A stretch of 64,000 nt of DNA, from positions 1-64,000 of the forward strand of contig NZ_LVJI01000027.1 of assembly GCF_001637225.1 (NCBI RefSeq), written 5' to 3'. The translations under genes were made by a program, and so were the position numbers. Each line of letters begins with the position of its first letter. Within the stretch, counting starts at the first letter, position 1. The DNA is from Paenibacillus antarcticus. Lineage in GTDB: Bacteria; Bacillota; Bacilli; Paenibacillales; Paenibacillaceae. This document shows positions 24,807-33,208 of this stretch, piece by piece. The notes beneath the pieces were generated by a model. It worked only from the letters and a program-made list of their open reading frames with translations. It was not told the origin of the DNA and searched no databases.

Positions 24807-26183
24807 TCATGTATTGATCATGCTTTTATCATGATTGCTCTTCCCCTTTTTGCTTCTAATCGAATACAGTATGAATAATAAAATAAACCATAACGGGGTA
24901 AATAATAGAGCCGGACGTGTTTCTTCAGCGAACAGCATAATGATGAGAATGAAGGCAAACAACGTTAAGACAGCATAATTAATAGCCGGCGTAAACGGTG
25001 CTTTGAATTTGGAGTTAGCATGTAAGTCCGGTTGGGTTTTCTTATACTTAATATGACATACGAGAACAACGCCCCACACCCATATAAAACAAATGGCACT
25101 TATCGTTGTCACGATTCCAAAAGCCTGCTCTGGAATGAGTTTACTCAAAAGAGCCCCCACAGATATGACAAACGTAGAAATGAATAACGAGTTACTTGGT
25201 ACATGATTTTTATTCAGTTTGCCAAAATGAGAGGACGCTTGGTCCTTCCTGCTCAAATTAAAGAGAATCCGGCTTGTCGAGAACATCCCGCTGTTGCAAG
25301 CAGAAGCGGCTGAGGTTAGTACGACGAAATTGATAATCCCCGCGGCGATCGGAATCCCCACTAAAGTAAAAGTTCTCACGAATGGACTTTCTGCTGGACT
25401 GAGCTGCGTCCATGGGTTAATGCACAGCAGGACGAACAGAGCGCCAACATAGAAAAATAGAATCCGCAGAGGAATTTTATTAATCGCTGATGGGATATTT
25501 TTTTCCGGATTCGCTGTTTCCGCTGCCGATACACCCACTAATTCCACACCTACATAAGCGAATACAACCATTTGAAAAGAGAGTAAGAAACCTGAAATGC
25601 CGTTCGGAAAAAATCCCCCGTGTTCCCAAAGGTTTCGTATCGTCACCGATCCTGCATCCGTCTTAAACCCGATGACCAGTAAAATGATCCCAAGGCCAAT
25701 CAAAGCGAGAATTGTGATTACTTTGATCAAAGCAAACCAAAATTCGAGTTCCCCAAAACTTTTTACGGTTAATAGATTAAGTCCTAATAAAACGACTAGA
25801 CATGCGATGGCAGGAACCCATTGCGGGATATCAAACCAATATTGCACATATACGCCAACGGCAATGACATCAGCCATAGCTGTCATGATCCAACAAAACC
25901 AATAGGTCCAACCGGTGATGTACGCGGCCCGAGCTCCAAGGTAGTCTTCGGCAATGTCCGTAAACGATTGATAACCTGCTTTAGACAATAGAAGTTCTCC
26001 TAGTGCTCTCATCACAAAAAACACGGCAATACCCACGATTAAATATGTGATCATAATGGATGGACCTGCCTTCTCTATCGCCTTGCCCGATCCCAGGAAT
26101 AATCCCGTACCAATGGTGCCGCCGATGGCGATGAGTTGAACATGCCGATTGGCTAGCTCTCTCTTTAATTCTGGTTGTGCCAT
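24807..26183 (-). CDS. APC-superfamily amino acid permease, glycine-riboswitch controlled
   Basis: A 458-aa AAT-family proton symporter with twelve membrane helices. The start HVQLIAIGGTIGTGLFLGSG is the family's substrate-binding unwound helix 1. GYQSFTDIAEDYLGARAAYI and VELVGVSAAETANPEKNIP are also typical of the GabP/CycA/AnsP/LysP group. A glycine riboswitch with an attached terminator lies between the promoter and the gene, so the substrate is probably glycine (perhaps also alanine or D-serine as for CycA). This is inference from the riboswitch, not from the protein alone. No glycine-cleavage genes are nearby. Confidence 0.88.
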   Translation of the reverse strand: MAQPELKRELANRHVQLIAIGGTIGTGLFLGSGKAIEKAGPSIMITYLIVGIAVFFVMRALGELLLSKAGYQSFTDIAEDYLGARAAYITGWTYWFCWIMTAMADVIAVGVYVQYWFDIPQWVPAIACLVVLLGLNLLTVKSFGELEFWFALIKVITILALIGLGIILLVIGFKTDAGSVTIRNLWEHGGFFPNGISGFLLSFQMVVFAYVGVELVGVSAAETANPEKNIPSAINKIPLRILFFYVGALFVLLCINPWTQLSPAESPFVRTFTLVGIPIAAGIINFVVLTSAASACNSGMFSTSRILFNLSRKDQASSHFGKLNKNHVPSNSLFISTFVISVGALLSKLIPEQAFGIVTTISAICFIWVWGVVLVCHIKYKKTQPDLHANSKFKAPFTPAINYAVLTLFAFILIIMLFAEETRPALLFTPLWFILLFILYSIRSKKGKSNHDKSMINT

Positions 26184-26220
26184 ACCTAGTTCCCCCTAAT
26201 ACAATATATTGATGCCAATA

Positions 26221-26400
26221 AAAAAAAGAGATTGGATGTCATCCAATCTCCAGGTTCGTAAGAATATCAAATAATCTCTGCCCTACTGATGGCGATCAGC
26301 ATGACAAATACATATTCAGTACTCTTCTGTCCTTTTGCCTGAGATTGTGAACCCTTCGGCGCCGCGGAATTTCCACGGTCTCTCCAGAAGCTGCTCCTGC
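26221..26400 (-). ncRNA. Glycine riboswitch with expression platform
   Basis: Read on the minus strand, the leader contains the glycine aptamer signature: CTGGAGAGACCG, then GCGCCGAAGGG, then AATCTCAGGCAAAAGGACAG (about 26398-26325). About 70 nt later a perfect hairpin (GAGATTGGATG/CATCCAATCTC, 26228-26250) is followed by a T-run, a classic terminator just before the permease gene. A single aptamer is evident; a second one is not. Confidence 0.88.
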
Positions 26401-26543
26401 TAAAGTGTGATCCATAGCAATCATAGCTTGCGAATTATGAAATTATTAAATGGTAAAGCTGTTCTGATATTCTATCATATTACTTTCGATGTGAGTATTT
26501 AAACAGTGAAAAAAGTCTCTTTGAATTTTGTGGAAATTATTTA

Positions 26544-26698
26544 CTAACATCGTACATGTTTTCGTTTGAAGCTGATCTCCACTTTATATTCCACCTGTTC
26601 CACCCGGTCGACTCCCTTCGCGATCTTAACTGCGTTATCATGAAGCGGCAGGTAGGATACTCCTAAAGTGTACATAAACTTGTTCATCGCGTATTCAT
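26544..26698 (-). pseudogene. 3' relic of an AlkD-like DNA repair gene
   Basis: The minus strand reads EYAMNKFMYTLGVSYLPLHD, NAVKIAKGVDRVEQ and SFKRKHVRC then a stop. The intact gene at 8523-9230 ends with KYAMNNFIYTVAASYLPLHD, KAVEIAEEVGPVE and GFKRKHVRC. So this is the tail of a divergent paralogue, with the region before the last nine residues shortened. Everything upstream is lost. Confidence 0.8.
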
Positions 26699-26831
26699 AC
26701 TAATGCCTTTCAAATTCGTGATTATCATCTCTTGTTCACGCATAATCTTGAGTCCTGCAATCATTCATCGCAAATATCATTTACAAATTTTTAATTGACA
26801 ACCTAACTGAAGTGGATATATATTTAATGAA

Positions 26832-26849
26832 AATGATAATCATTATCAT
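26832..26849 (+). promoter_or_regulatory. Fur box of siderophore operon 2
   Basis: AATGATAATCATTATCAT, an almost perfect match to the Fur inverted repeat, about 120 bp before the start codon of the second siderophore operon. Confidence 0.88.
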
Positions 26850-26970
26850 ACATAAGGAAAAAACCATCTTTTTCCTATACACTTTCCAACCTCATAATTA
26901 ATGTGAGTTGTCTCAGCAAAGGCAGTTAGCACCAGCAAAAAATATATTTCATGATAAGGACGGTACACAC

Positions 26971-28062
26971 ATGAACACCAAACGAAAGTTCTCATTAACC
27001 ACATTATTCATATCCTCTGTGCTTGCAATAGCGCTAGTAGGTTGTTCTAATCAGCAAGCCAATTCAACACCCTCTCCGGCTGTGAATGAGTCAGCAAGTA
27101 CCGAAGCTCCTCTAACAGAAACTCCCGCATCTCAGGACCAAAATTCCCAATATCCGATTGTGATTAAACATGCTTTTGGCGAAACAACTATTGAAAGCAA
27201 GCCTGAACGTGTGGCTACCATTCAATGGGCGAACCACGATGTCGTTCTCGCTCTTGGTGTTGTTCCTGTAGGTTTCTCGGCAGCGAACTTCGGTGTTCAG
27301 GATGATAGCGGACTTTTGCCTTGGACATCCAAAAAGCTAGATGAACTCGGTGTAAAGGACCCGAATGTTTTCATGGATACGGACGGCCTTGATTTTGAAG
27401 CTATTTCAGATTCAAAACCGGATGTCATTCTTGCAGCGTACTCCGGCATAACTCAGGAAGACTACGATCTTCTTAGTCAAATCGCTCCGGTTGTGGCATA
27501 TCCGACTGCTCCTTGGACAACCACATGGCGTGAGCAAGTCACTTTAAATGCAACGGGTATGGGCATGGTAACGGAAGGCGAGCAACTCATTAAAGACACC
27601 GAGGACATGATTAACGAAAAGGTAAGCGCATATCCTCAGATCAAAGGCAAGAAAGTAGTTTGGGTTAACTTCTCGGCTGAAGATATGTCTAAACTACATA
27701 TTTATACACCGGTGGACTCTCGTGTCTCTTTCTTGCATGAGTTAGGAATGGTTGATCCTGAAAGTATCACCAAATTGATTACAGATCCTAACAGCTACTC
27801 CTTGAGTTTAAGTGCTGAGAATGCTGAGGCACTTAACGATGCAGATCTAATCGTTGGATATGGTAATGATGAGTTGTATCAAGCCATTAAAGCCGATCCA
27901 CTGCTTGGCAAGATCCCTGCAATCCAAAGAGGTTCGGTTGCGTTTATTGAGAGCGATACGCCATTGGTAGCTGCTGGAACGCCAAATCCACTCTCGATTT
28001 CGTATACTATTGACGATTACCTGAAATTAATTGGTGGAGCTATTGACAAGATAAATGAATAG
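26971..28062 (+). CDS. Siderophore-binding lipoprotein (operon 2)
   Basis: A 363-aa FecB-type lipoprotein. The signal peptide ends in LVGC (Cys at about residue 25), followed by a Ser/Pro/Thr/Glu linker and the class III binding fold with ESKPERVATIQWANHDVVLA and LDFEAISDSKPDVILAAYSG. The frame extends to 26908, but AAGGACGG upstream of ATG 26971 and the signal peptide decide the start. The 3' end overlaps the next gene by 8 bp. It is clearly related to the operon 1 binding protein but not a recent duplicate, so a different siderophore is likely. Confidence 0.9.
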   Translation: MNTKRKFSLTTLFISSVLAIALVGCSNQQANSTPSPAVNESASTEAPLTETPASQDQNSQYPIVIKHAFGETTIESKPERVATIQWANHDVVLALGVVPVGFSAANFGVQDDSGLLPWTSKKLDELGVKDPNVFMDTDGLDFEAISDSKPDVILAAYSGITQEDYDLLSQIAPVVAYPTAPWTTTWREQVTLNATGMGMVTEGEQLIKDTEDMINEKVSAYPQIKGKKVVWVNFSAEDMSKLHIYTPVDSRVSFLHELGMVDPESITKLITDPNSYSLSLSAENAEALNDADLIVGYGNDELYQAIKADPLLGKIPAIQRGSVAFIESDTPLVAAGTPNPLSISYTIDDYLKLIGGAIDKINE

Positions 28063-29095
28063 TTCATCGATTCCGAACAATAACCAGCCAAGTTCACATA
28101 TCCCGAAGAATTTCACCTTAGTTCTGATCATTTGCTTTATCCTGCTAGGCGTAAGTGTGTTTGCCTCACTGGTCTTCGGCTCTCGACCAGTGAGATTTCA
28201 TGAACTGATAGACGGGTTATTTCATCAGGACGTAGACTCCTACGGGGCAAACGTAGTTCGCAAGCGGATTTCCCGAACCGTTTTCAGTTTACTTTGTGGG
28301 GCGGCACTCGGAGTTTCTGGGGCGCTTATGCAAGCCGTCACTCGTAACCCGCTTGCCGACCCGAGTATATTGGGAGTAAACACAGGTGCATCATTATTTG
28401 TGGTCTTCGGCATTGCGTTCTTGAACATAAGCAGCGCGAGTCAATATATATGGCTAGCTTTAGCCGGGGCTGCAATTACTGCAGTATTTGTATTCGGAAT
28501 CGGCTCTATGGGGCGTGGCGGAGCCACGCCCATTAAGCTTGTTTTGGCCGGAGCCGCCATAAGTGCCGCGCTCTCTTCTCTGGTCACCGCTATCATGATT
28601 CCACGCTCATATGTCATGGATCAGTTCAGATTCTGGCAGGTGGGTAGCGTCGGCTCAGCGACCTGGAGTGGGATTGGTACGTTCATCCCGTTTCTGACCA
28701 TCGGAATACTCATCGCCTTTATTACAGCCCCTGCACTTAACGCGCTGGCACTGGGGGACGAAGTTGCAACGGGCCTGGGCGTTCGAACAGGAATACTGCG
28801 GTTTATTGCAGCTTTCGCAGGTGTTATATTGTGCGGCGCGGCTACTGCTCTGGCTGGACCTATTGGTTTTATCGGACTGTTATCTACTCACGTCGTTCGC
28901 CTTATTCTTGGACCCGACTTACGTTATGTTATTCCTATGTCAGCAGTTGCTGGAGCAATCATTCTGACTCTATCCGATGTTGCCGGTAGGCTCATTACTA
29001 ACCCAGGAGAGCTTGAAGTCGGTATAGTTACAGCCTTTATAGGAGCTCCAATCCTAATCATATTAGCTATGCGATCGAAAGTGCGTTCATTATGA
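28055..29095 (+). CDS. Siderophore ABC transporter permease (operon 2, first)
   Basis: A 346-aa FecCD-family permease. Motifs: SRTVFSLLCGAALGVSGALM, VTRNPLADPSILGVNTGAS, LGDEVATGLGVRTG (coupling helix) and AGPIGFIGLLSTHVVRLILG. It overlaps the binding-protein gene by 8 bp and the next permease gene by 4 bp, so all are translated as a unit. Confidence 0.9.
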   Translation: MNSSSIPNNNQPSSHIPKNFTLVLIICFILLGVSVFASLVFGSRPVRFHELIDGLFHQDVDSYGANVVRKRISRTVFSLLCGAALGVSGALMQAVTRNPLADPSILGVNTGASLFVVFGIAFLNISSASQYIWLALAGAAITAVFVFGIGSMGRGGATPIKLVLAGAAISAALSSLVTAIMIPRSYVMDQFRFWQVGSVGSATWSGIGTFIPFLTIGILIAFITAPALNALALGDEVATGLGVRTGILRFIAAFAGVILCGAATALAGPIGFIGLLSTHVVRLILGPDLRYVIPMSAVAGAIILTLSDVAGRLITNPGELEVGIVTAFIGAPILIILAMRSKVRSL

Positions 29096-30123
29096 CAAAT
29101 AACACTATTGAATTTATTATGGCGGGCAGACGTCAAAGACGTCGCCGCTGGATACTTGTTACTAGCCTCCTTGCAGCACTTGCATTCATGCTTTGCTGTG
29201 CCATGCTTTTACTAGGGAACACCATTTATCCCGCTAAAGATGTACTACGAGCGCTTTCAGGTGAGCAGCTCAAAGGCATTTCTTTTGCCGTTAGTACCAT
29301 ACGTCTACCAAGAATGCTTGCGGGTCTTTTTGCAGGGTTTGCTTTTGGTATTGCAGGTTACACCTTCCAGACCATGTTGCGGAACCCCCTTGCGAACCCA
29401 AATGTCATCGGGATTACGTCTGGCTCAAGTGCGGCAGCTGTTTTTTGTATACTCGTGCTTCAGACAAGCGGAGCTGTTGTTTCCCTTGCTGCGGTGATTG
29501 CTGGTCTTGTTACGGTCCTATTCATTTATATATTATCCAGAGGGAAATCATTTTCAATTGGGCGATTAATCCTTATCGGGATAGGCATACAAGCTATGCT
29601 TGACGCTGTAATCTCCTATTTTCTTGTGGTTGGCTCTGAAAGAGATATTCCCTCCGCACTCAGATGGCTCACTGGCAGCCTCAATGGCTCTCAAATGCGC
29701 GAGCTTCCGCCTCTTGTCATCATCGTGGTGATCTGCACACCTATCCTAATCGTGCTGGGAAAACACCTAAGTATATTGGAACTCGGAGAACAATCCGCTT
29801 CTTCTCTAGGCGTAGACACGGACAAGACAAGAATTGCGCTGATTGTGAGTTCCGTCTGTATGGTCGCTATTGCTACCGCTACGACGGGTCCGATAGCCTT
29901 TGTCTCCTTTCTCGCGGGACCGATCGCAGTAAGACTCGTCGGTGTCGGCTCTTCAAACGCAATTCCGGCTGGCCTTGTTGGTATTAACTTGGTTCTGGCA
30001 TCAGATCTAATCGGACAATTTGCTTTTGAGTACAGATTCCCTGTAGGTATCATTACCGGATTACTCGGAGCGCCTTATCTGATCTTCTTGTTAATCCGAA
30101 TGAATCGAAAGGGGGAATTATGA
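29092..30123 (+). CDS. Siderophore ABC transporter permease (operon 2, second)
   Basis: A 343-aa FecCD-family permease with a basic N-terminus (RRQRRRRW) before the first helix. Motifs: RLPRMLAGLFAGFAFGIAG, MLRNPLANPNVIGITSGSS, LGEQSASSLGVDTDK and GPIAFVSFLAGPIAVRL. It overlaps both neighbours by 4 bp (ATGA-type junctions). Confidence 0.9.
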   Translation: MTNNTIEFIMAGRRQRRRRWILVTSLLAALAFMLCCAMLLLGNTIYPAKDVLRALSGEQLKGISFAVSTIRLPRMLAGLFAGFAFGIAGYTFQTMLRNPLANPNVIGITSGSSAAAVFCILVLQTSGAVVSLAAVIAGLVTVLFIYILSRGKSFSIGRLILIGIGIQAMLDAVISYFLVVGSERDIPSALRWLTGSLNGSQMRELPPLVIIVVICTPILIVLGKHLSILELGEQSASSLGVDTDKTRIALIVSSVCMVAIATATTGPIAFVSFLAGPIAVRLVGVGSSNAIPAGLVGINLVLASDLIGQFAFEYRFPVGIITGLLGAPYLIFLLIRMNRKGEL

Positions 30124-30929
30124 TGAAACCAACACATATTTTCCAAGCCGAACAACTCGTAGCAGGCTATGAGAATAAAACAGTTATCCACGGTGTAGAT
30201 CTTATTATACCTAGTAATAAAATAAGCGTTATTATTGGATCCAACGGGTGTGGAAAGTCTACGCTGCTTAAAACACTAGCCCGGCTTATAAAACCAGCAT
30301 CCGGTAAAGTCACGCTAGACGGCAGGCCCATCGGCAAAATCCCATCCAAACAATTAGCTCGTGTGATAGGACTATTACCGCAGTCTCCCATTGTTCCGGA
30401 AGGAATTTCTGTAGCAGATTTGGTTGGACGAGGAAGGTTTCCGCACCAATCATTGCTCAGCGGATGGACCAAAAAGGACTATGAGGCAGTTGACGAAGCG
30501 ATGACCATTATGGATATAACCGAGTTCGCCAATCATAATATTGACGAACTATCAGGTGGTCAACGACAGCGTGTCTGGATTGCAATGGCTCTGGCGCAAC
30601 AAACCGACATCTTGTTTCTAGATGAACCGACAACTTTTTTAGATATCACCTATCAAGTCGAGATTCTTGACCTGCTCACTGACCTTAATCGAAAACACGG
30701 AACTACGATTGTCATGGTACTTCATGATATCAATTTGTCCGCCCGTTATGCAGACCATATTTTTGCCCTTCAGACAGGAAAGCTAGTCGCAGAGGGTAAG
30801 CCAGCAGAGGTAATTACAAGCACAATGGTTAAAGACATCTTCGGGCTTGATTGCACGGTGATCGAAGACCCCATTTCAGGATCTCCTTTGGTTGTACCCA
30901 AAGGGCGATATCATGTTAATAATGTTTAA
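30120..30929 (+). CDS. Siderophore ABC transporter ATP-binding protein (operon 2)
   Basis: A 269-aa FecE-type ATPase. Walker A (GSNGCGKSTLLKTL), Q-loop (LLPQSP), signature (ELSGGQRQRVWIAMALA), Walker B (ILFLDEPTTFLD) and H-loop (MVLHDIN) are all intact. The C-terminal DCTVIEDPISGSPLVVP resembles its operon 1 counterpart. GGGGGAATT precedes the ATG. A hairpin terminator of the repeated GGGCACC type follows 60 bp downstream. Confidence 0.92.
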   Translation: MMKPTHIFQAEQLVAGYENKTVIHGVDLIIPSNKISVIIGSNGCGKSTLLKTLARLIKPASGKVTLDGRPIGKIPSKQLARVIGLLPQSPIVPEGISVADLVGRGRFPHQSLLSGWTKKDYEAVDEAMTIMDITEFANHNIDELSGGQRQRVWIAMALAQQTDILFLDEPTTFLDITYQVEILDLLTDLNRKHGTTIVMVLHDINLSARYADHIFALQTGKLVAEGKPAEVITSTMVKDIFGLDCTVIEDPISGSPLVVPKGRYHVNNV

Positions 30930-30978
30930 AGACGATAATTTCGCATTATTTATGATAAGGCTCAGCTTATCAAGCTAA

Positions 30979-31050
30979 TCGCGAAATTAAAGGGCACCCA
31001 ATTATGATTGGGTGCCCTTTGTCATTTTTACTTTTATTTAACCCAAAGGA
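30979..31050 (+). terminator. Terminator of operon 2; dispersed GGGCACC hairpin repeat, copy 1
   Basis: AAAGGGCACCCA/TGGGTGCCCTTT stem at 30989-31020 followed by a T-rich tract. Its surroundings (GCGAAATTAAAGGGCACC ... GTCATTTTTACTT ... AACCCAA) recur at 47386-47450. Confidence 0.8.
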
Positions 31051-31066
31051 TAATCGGTTGGGTACG

Positions 31067-31840
31067 CTAGTATTGCCCTAGAAGACCTTTCTTCATCGCT
31101 ATTTTCTCGCAAGCATGAAACACAGTGAGCCCCAGAATTAGATATATCAGCGAATTTAATAATAAGACCCCATAGTCTGACAGAGGCAATTGTGTCAACG
31201 TTAGATCCTCTATCATCACTGTTCTAACCATATTCACTCCTTTGACGAATGGAGCGAATGCTAGCAACGGAGCTACAGTTAATGGAACAAATACAAGTCC
31301 CATCAACACAAATTGAAAAATCTGTAGAAATGCTTGAATTTGTTTCACAATAATAGCTAAGCCAGCAATCATAAAGCTAATACCTACCATACTTATCATC
31401 GTAACTACAATAATCGGGATCGTTGTCATGGGGTTAAGACTTAACCACTGTCCGGAGGTCAGCATCGCACCAAACAGCAAGAGGACCATAATAACAGACT
31501 GTAAGCCAAATTAAGCGATGATTCGTGTGAGCATGATCTTCCACACCCCCATGGGGGACATATAGATTTGTTCTAACGTTCCACGCGTCGCTTCTGTTAC
31601 TACCGAGAAACCGATAAAGTTCATCGTCATCATCGTTAAGCTCCAAAAGACTACACTTACAATTGAATATTGAACATTCATATCAAAACTAGCTGGATCA
31701 CCTATGAACATAATTCCAAAGAATGCAGCCAGAAATATAATATAAAAAGTGAATACTAATGCAATCGTGTTCGGTAAATAACGTTTCATCTCAATATATT
31801 CCTTACGAAAATTAGCACTGAATAGATGCAGCCATTTCAT
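31067..31840 (-). pseudogene. ABC-2 type permease interrupted by one stop codon
   Basis: Two frames in the same register (31840-31511 and 31510-31067) form one ABC-2 exporter permease of about 257 aa. It begins WLHLFSANFRKEYIEMKRYL, has a first long helix (TIALVFTFYIIFLAAFFGIMF) and the family centre ATRGTLEQIYMSPMGVWKIM, then four more helices. The only defect is TAA at 31511-31513, between ...TRIIA and FGLQSVIM, which a CAA-to-TAA change would explain. No bases are lost, so it may be a recent mutation or a sequencing error. Otherwise the C-terminal two thirds are not translated. Its partner ATPase overlaps the start by 29 bp. Confidence 0.8.
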
Positions 31841-32801
31841 TGGTCATCCCTCCTTTTACAATCTGGACAAACACTTGTTCAAAATCAATGGTTATTCGAT
31901 CAATACTTTCCACCATGGTTCCTTCCTCTTTCAAAAGATCAAACAATTCGTAGATATCCTGACTGTGCTCTAAATTCACTTCCACGATGGTTTCATGGGA
32001 GCTTGTTGTATAAGTACTTAAAGGGAATTTACTCAACAGTTTATTCTCCTGATCTACACTTAAACCCTCACCCAACTTCATTGAATATGCCCTTGTCTCA
32101 AATAACTTAAGTAAATTCTCCACCCTGTCATCAATCACAACTTCGCCTTTATTAATGATAATGACACGGTCACACAACTCCTGAACGACAGGCATATCAT
32201 GTGAACTAATAATAATCGTGCGTTGTTCTTCCTTAACGATTCTATTTAAAATGTTACGCAATTCATAACTAACCTCTACATCCAAACCGAGCGTTGGCTC
32301 ATCCAGCAAGATGACATCCGTATTAGCTAATAGTGCAACAGCGATGGCTAGCTTTTGTTGCATCCCCCGGGATAATCCATTGACAAGCTCATTCTCCTTA
32401 TCCTTAAGGTTGAATTGCTCTAATAATTTATCCGCTTGATAGGCAACTTGCTTCCGAGAGTAACCTCGGTTACCCGCGAAATATTCTAGGTTTTCCCGGA
32501 CGGTAAGGCGCCAATATAAATTTCGGTTCCCCTCTAATACAGCACTAATATGCTCTAGCGCTTTGAGTCTCTTCTTACAAATATCTAAGCCATTAATGTG
32601 TATGGAACCCGCATCCGATTCTAACAAACCACAGAGCATCTTTATCGTTGATGTCTTCCCAGCACCATTGGGCCCTAATAAACCGACAACCTCTCCACGA
32701 TTCACATGAAAAGAAACATCGCGAACCGCATGGATCTTCTCTTTCATTTTTCTTTTCCCATACGCCTTGCTAATACCCCGTACTTCTATAATTTTTTCCA
32801 C
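31812..32801 (-). CDS. ABC-2 type exporter ATP-binding protein
   Basis: A 329-aa ATPase of the DrrA/CcmA-like exporter group. Walker A (GPNGAGKTSTIKML), signature (LSRGMQQKLAIAVALL, with LSRGM rather than LSGGQ), Walker B (VILLDEPTLGLD) and H-loop (IISSHDM) are present, followed by a C-terminal domain of about 100 residues typical of drug, polysaccharide or lantibiotic exporters. The likely start is a GTG with GAGG 11 nt upstream. Its permease gene overlaps and carries a premature stop, so the exporter may be inactive. Confidence 0.85.
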   Translation of the reverse strand: MEKIIEVRGISKAYGKRKMKEKIHAVRDVSFHVNRGEVVGLLGPNGAGKTSTIKMLCGLLESDAGSIHINGLDICKKRLKALEHISAVLEGNRNLYWRLTVRENLEYFAGNRGYSRKQVAYQADKLLEQFNLKDKENELVNGLSRGMQQKLAIAVALLANTDVILLDEPTLGLDVEVSYELRNILNRIVKEEQRTIIISSHDMPVVQELCDRVIIINKGEVVIDDRVENLLKLFETRAYSMKLGEGLSVDQENKLLSKFPLSTYTTSSHETIVEVNLEHSQDIYELFDLLKEEGTMVESIDRITIDFEQVFVQIVKGGMTNEMAASIQC

Positions 32802-33145
32802 CCTTTAACCATCCTCTCCCGTACCATTTAAAAAGTGATTCAATTGACATATTTATTCTATTTCAGTATCTCGATTTATTTAACTGACTTCAGATGGATA
32901 CTTCCTCCGTCTGAAGAATGAGATTTGTAGCCTTATGTAACAAATGTTGCCTGTGCGGCTCCGACATAACATAACGACTTCGACCGCGCACTGTGCGAAG
33001 GAGTCACAAAGAATATGCGCCATATTCCCGACACAATCAGCTGATACATATGAAAACCCCCATCTATAGAGCGAAATTAAAGATACCCTTTGCGGAATAT
33101 CTACAGATGCTCACCAACGCTTGATAGACCATCTCTCAAAAAAAA
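32802..33145. other. Intergenic region with dispersed repeat, copy 2
   Basis: About 340 bp. The segment at 33020-33052 repeats the CATATTCCCGACACAATC sequence of 16403-16440. GCGAAATTAAAGATACCC at about 33079 resembles the edge of the GGGCACC hairpin repeat but lacks its stem. No gene is evident; a 38-codon minus-strand frame covers the repeat but looks meaningless. Confidence 0.45.
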
Positions 33146-33169
33146 TAGAACCCCACGATTGAGGTTCTA
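33146..33169 (-). terminator. Terminator after the chemotaxis receptor gene
   Basis: TAGAACC/GGTTCTA stem followed on the minus strand by TATTTTTTTTGAG. Confidence 0.8.
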
Positions 33170-33208
33170 CATTTTACGATATCTCTATTTGGCAGTTTAA
33201 CATACCGA

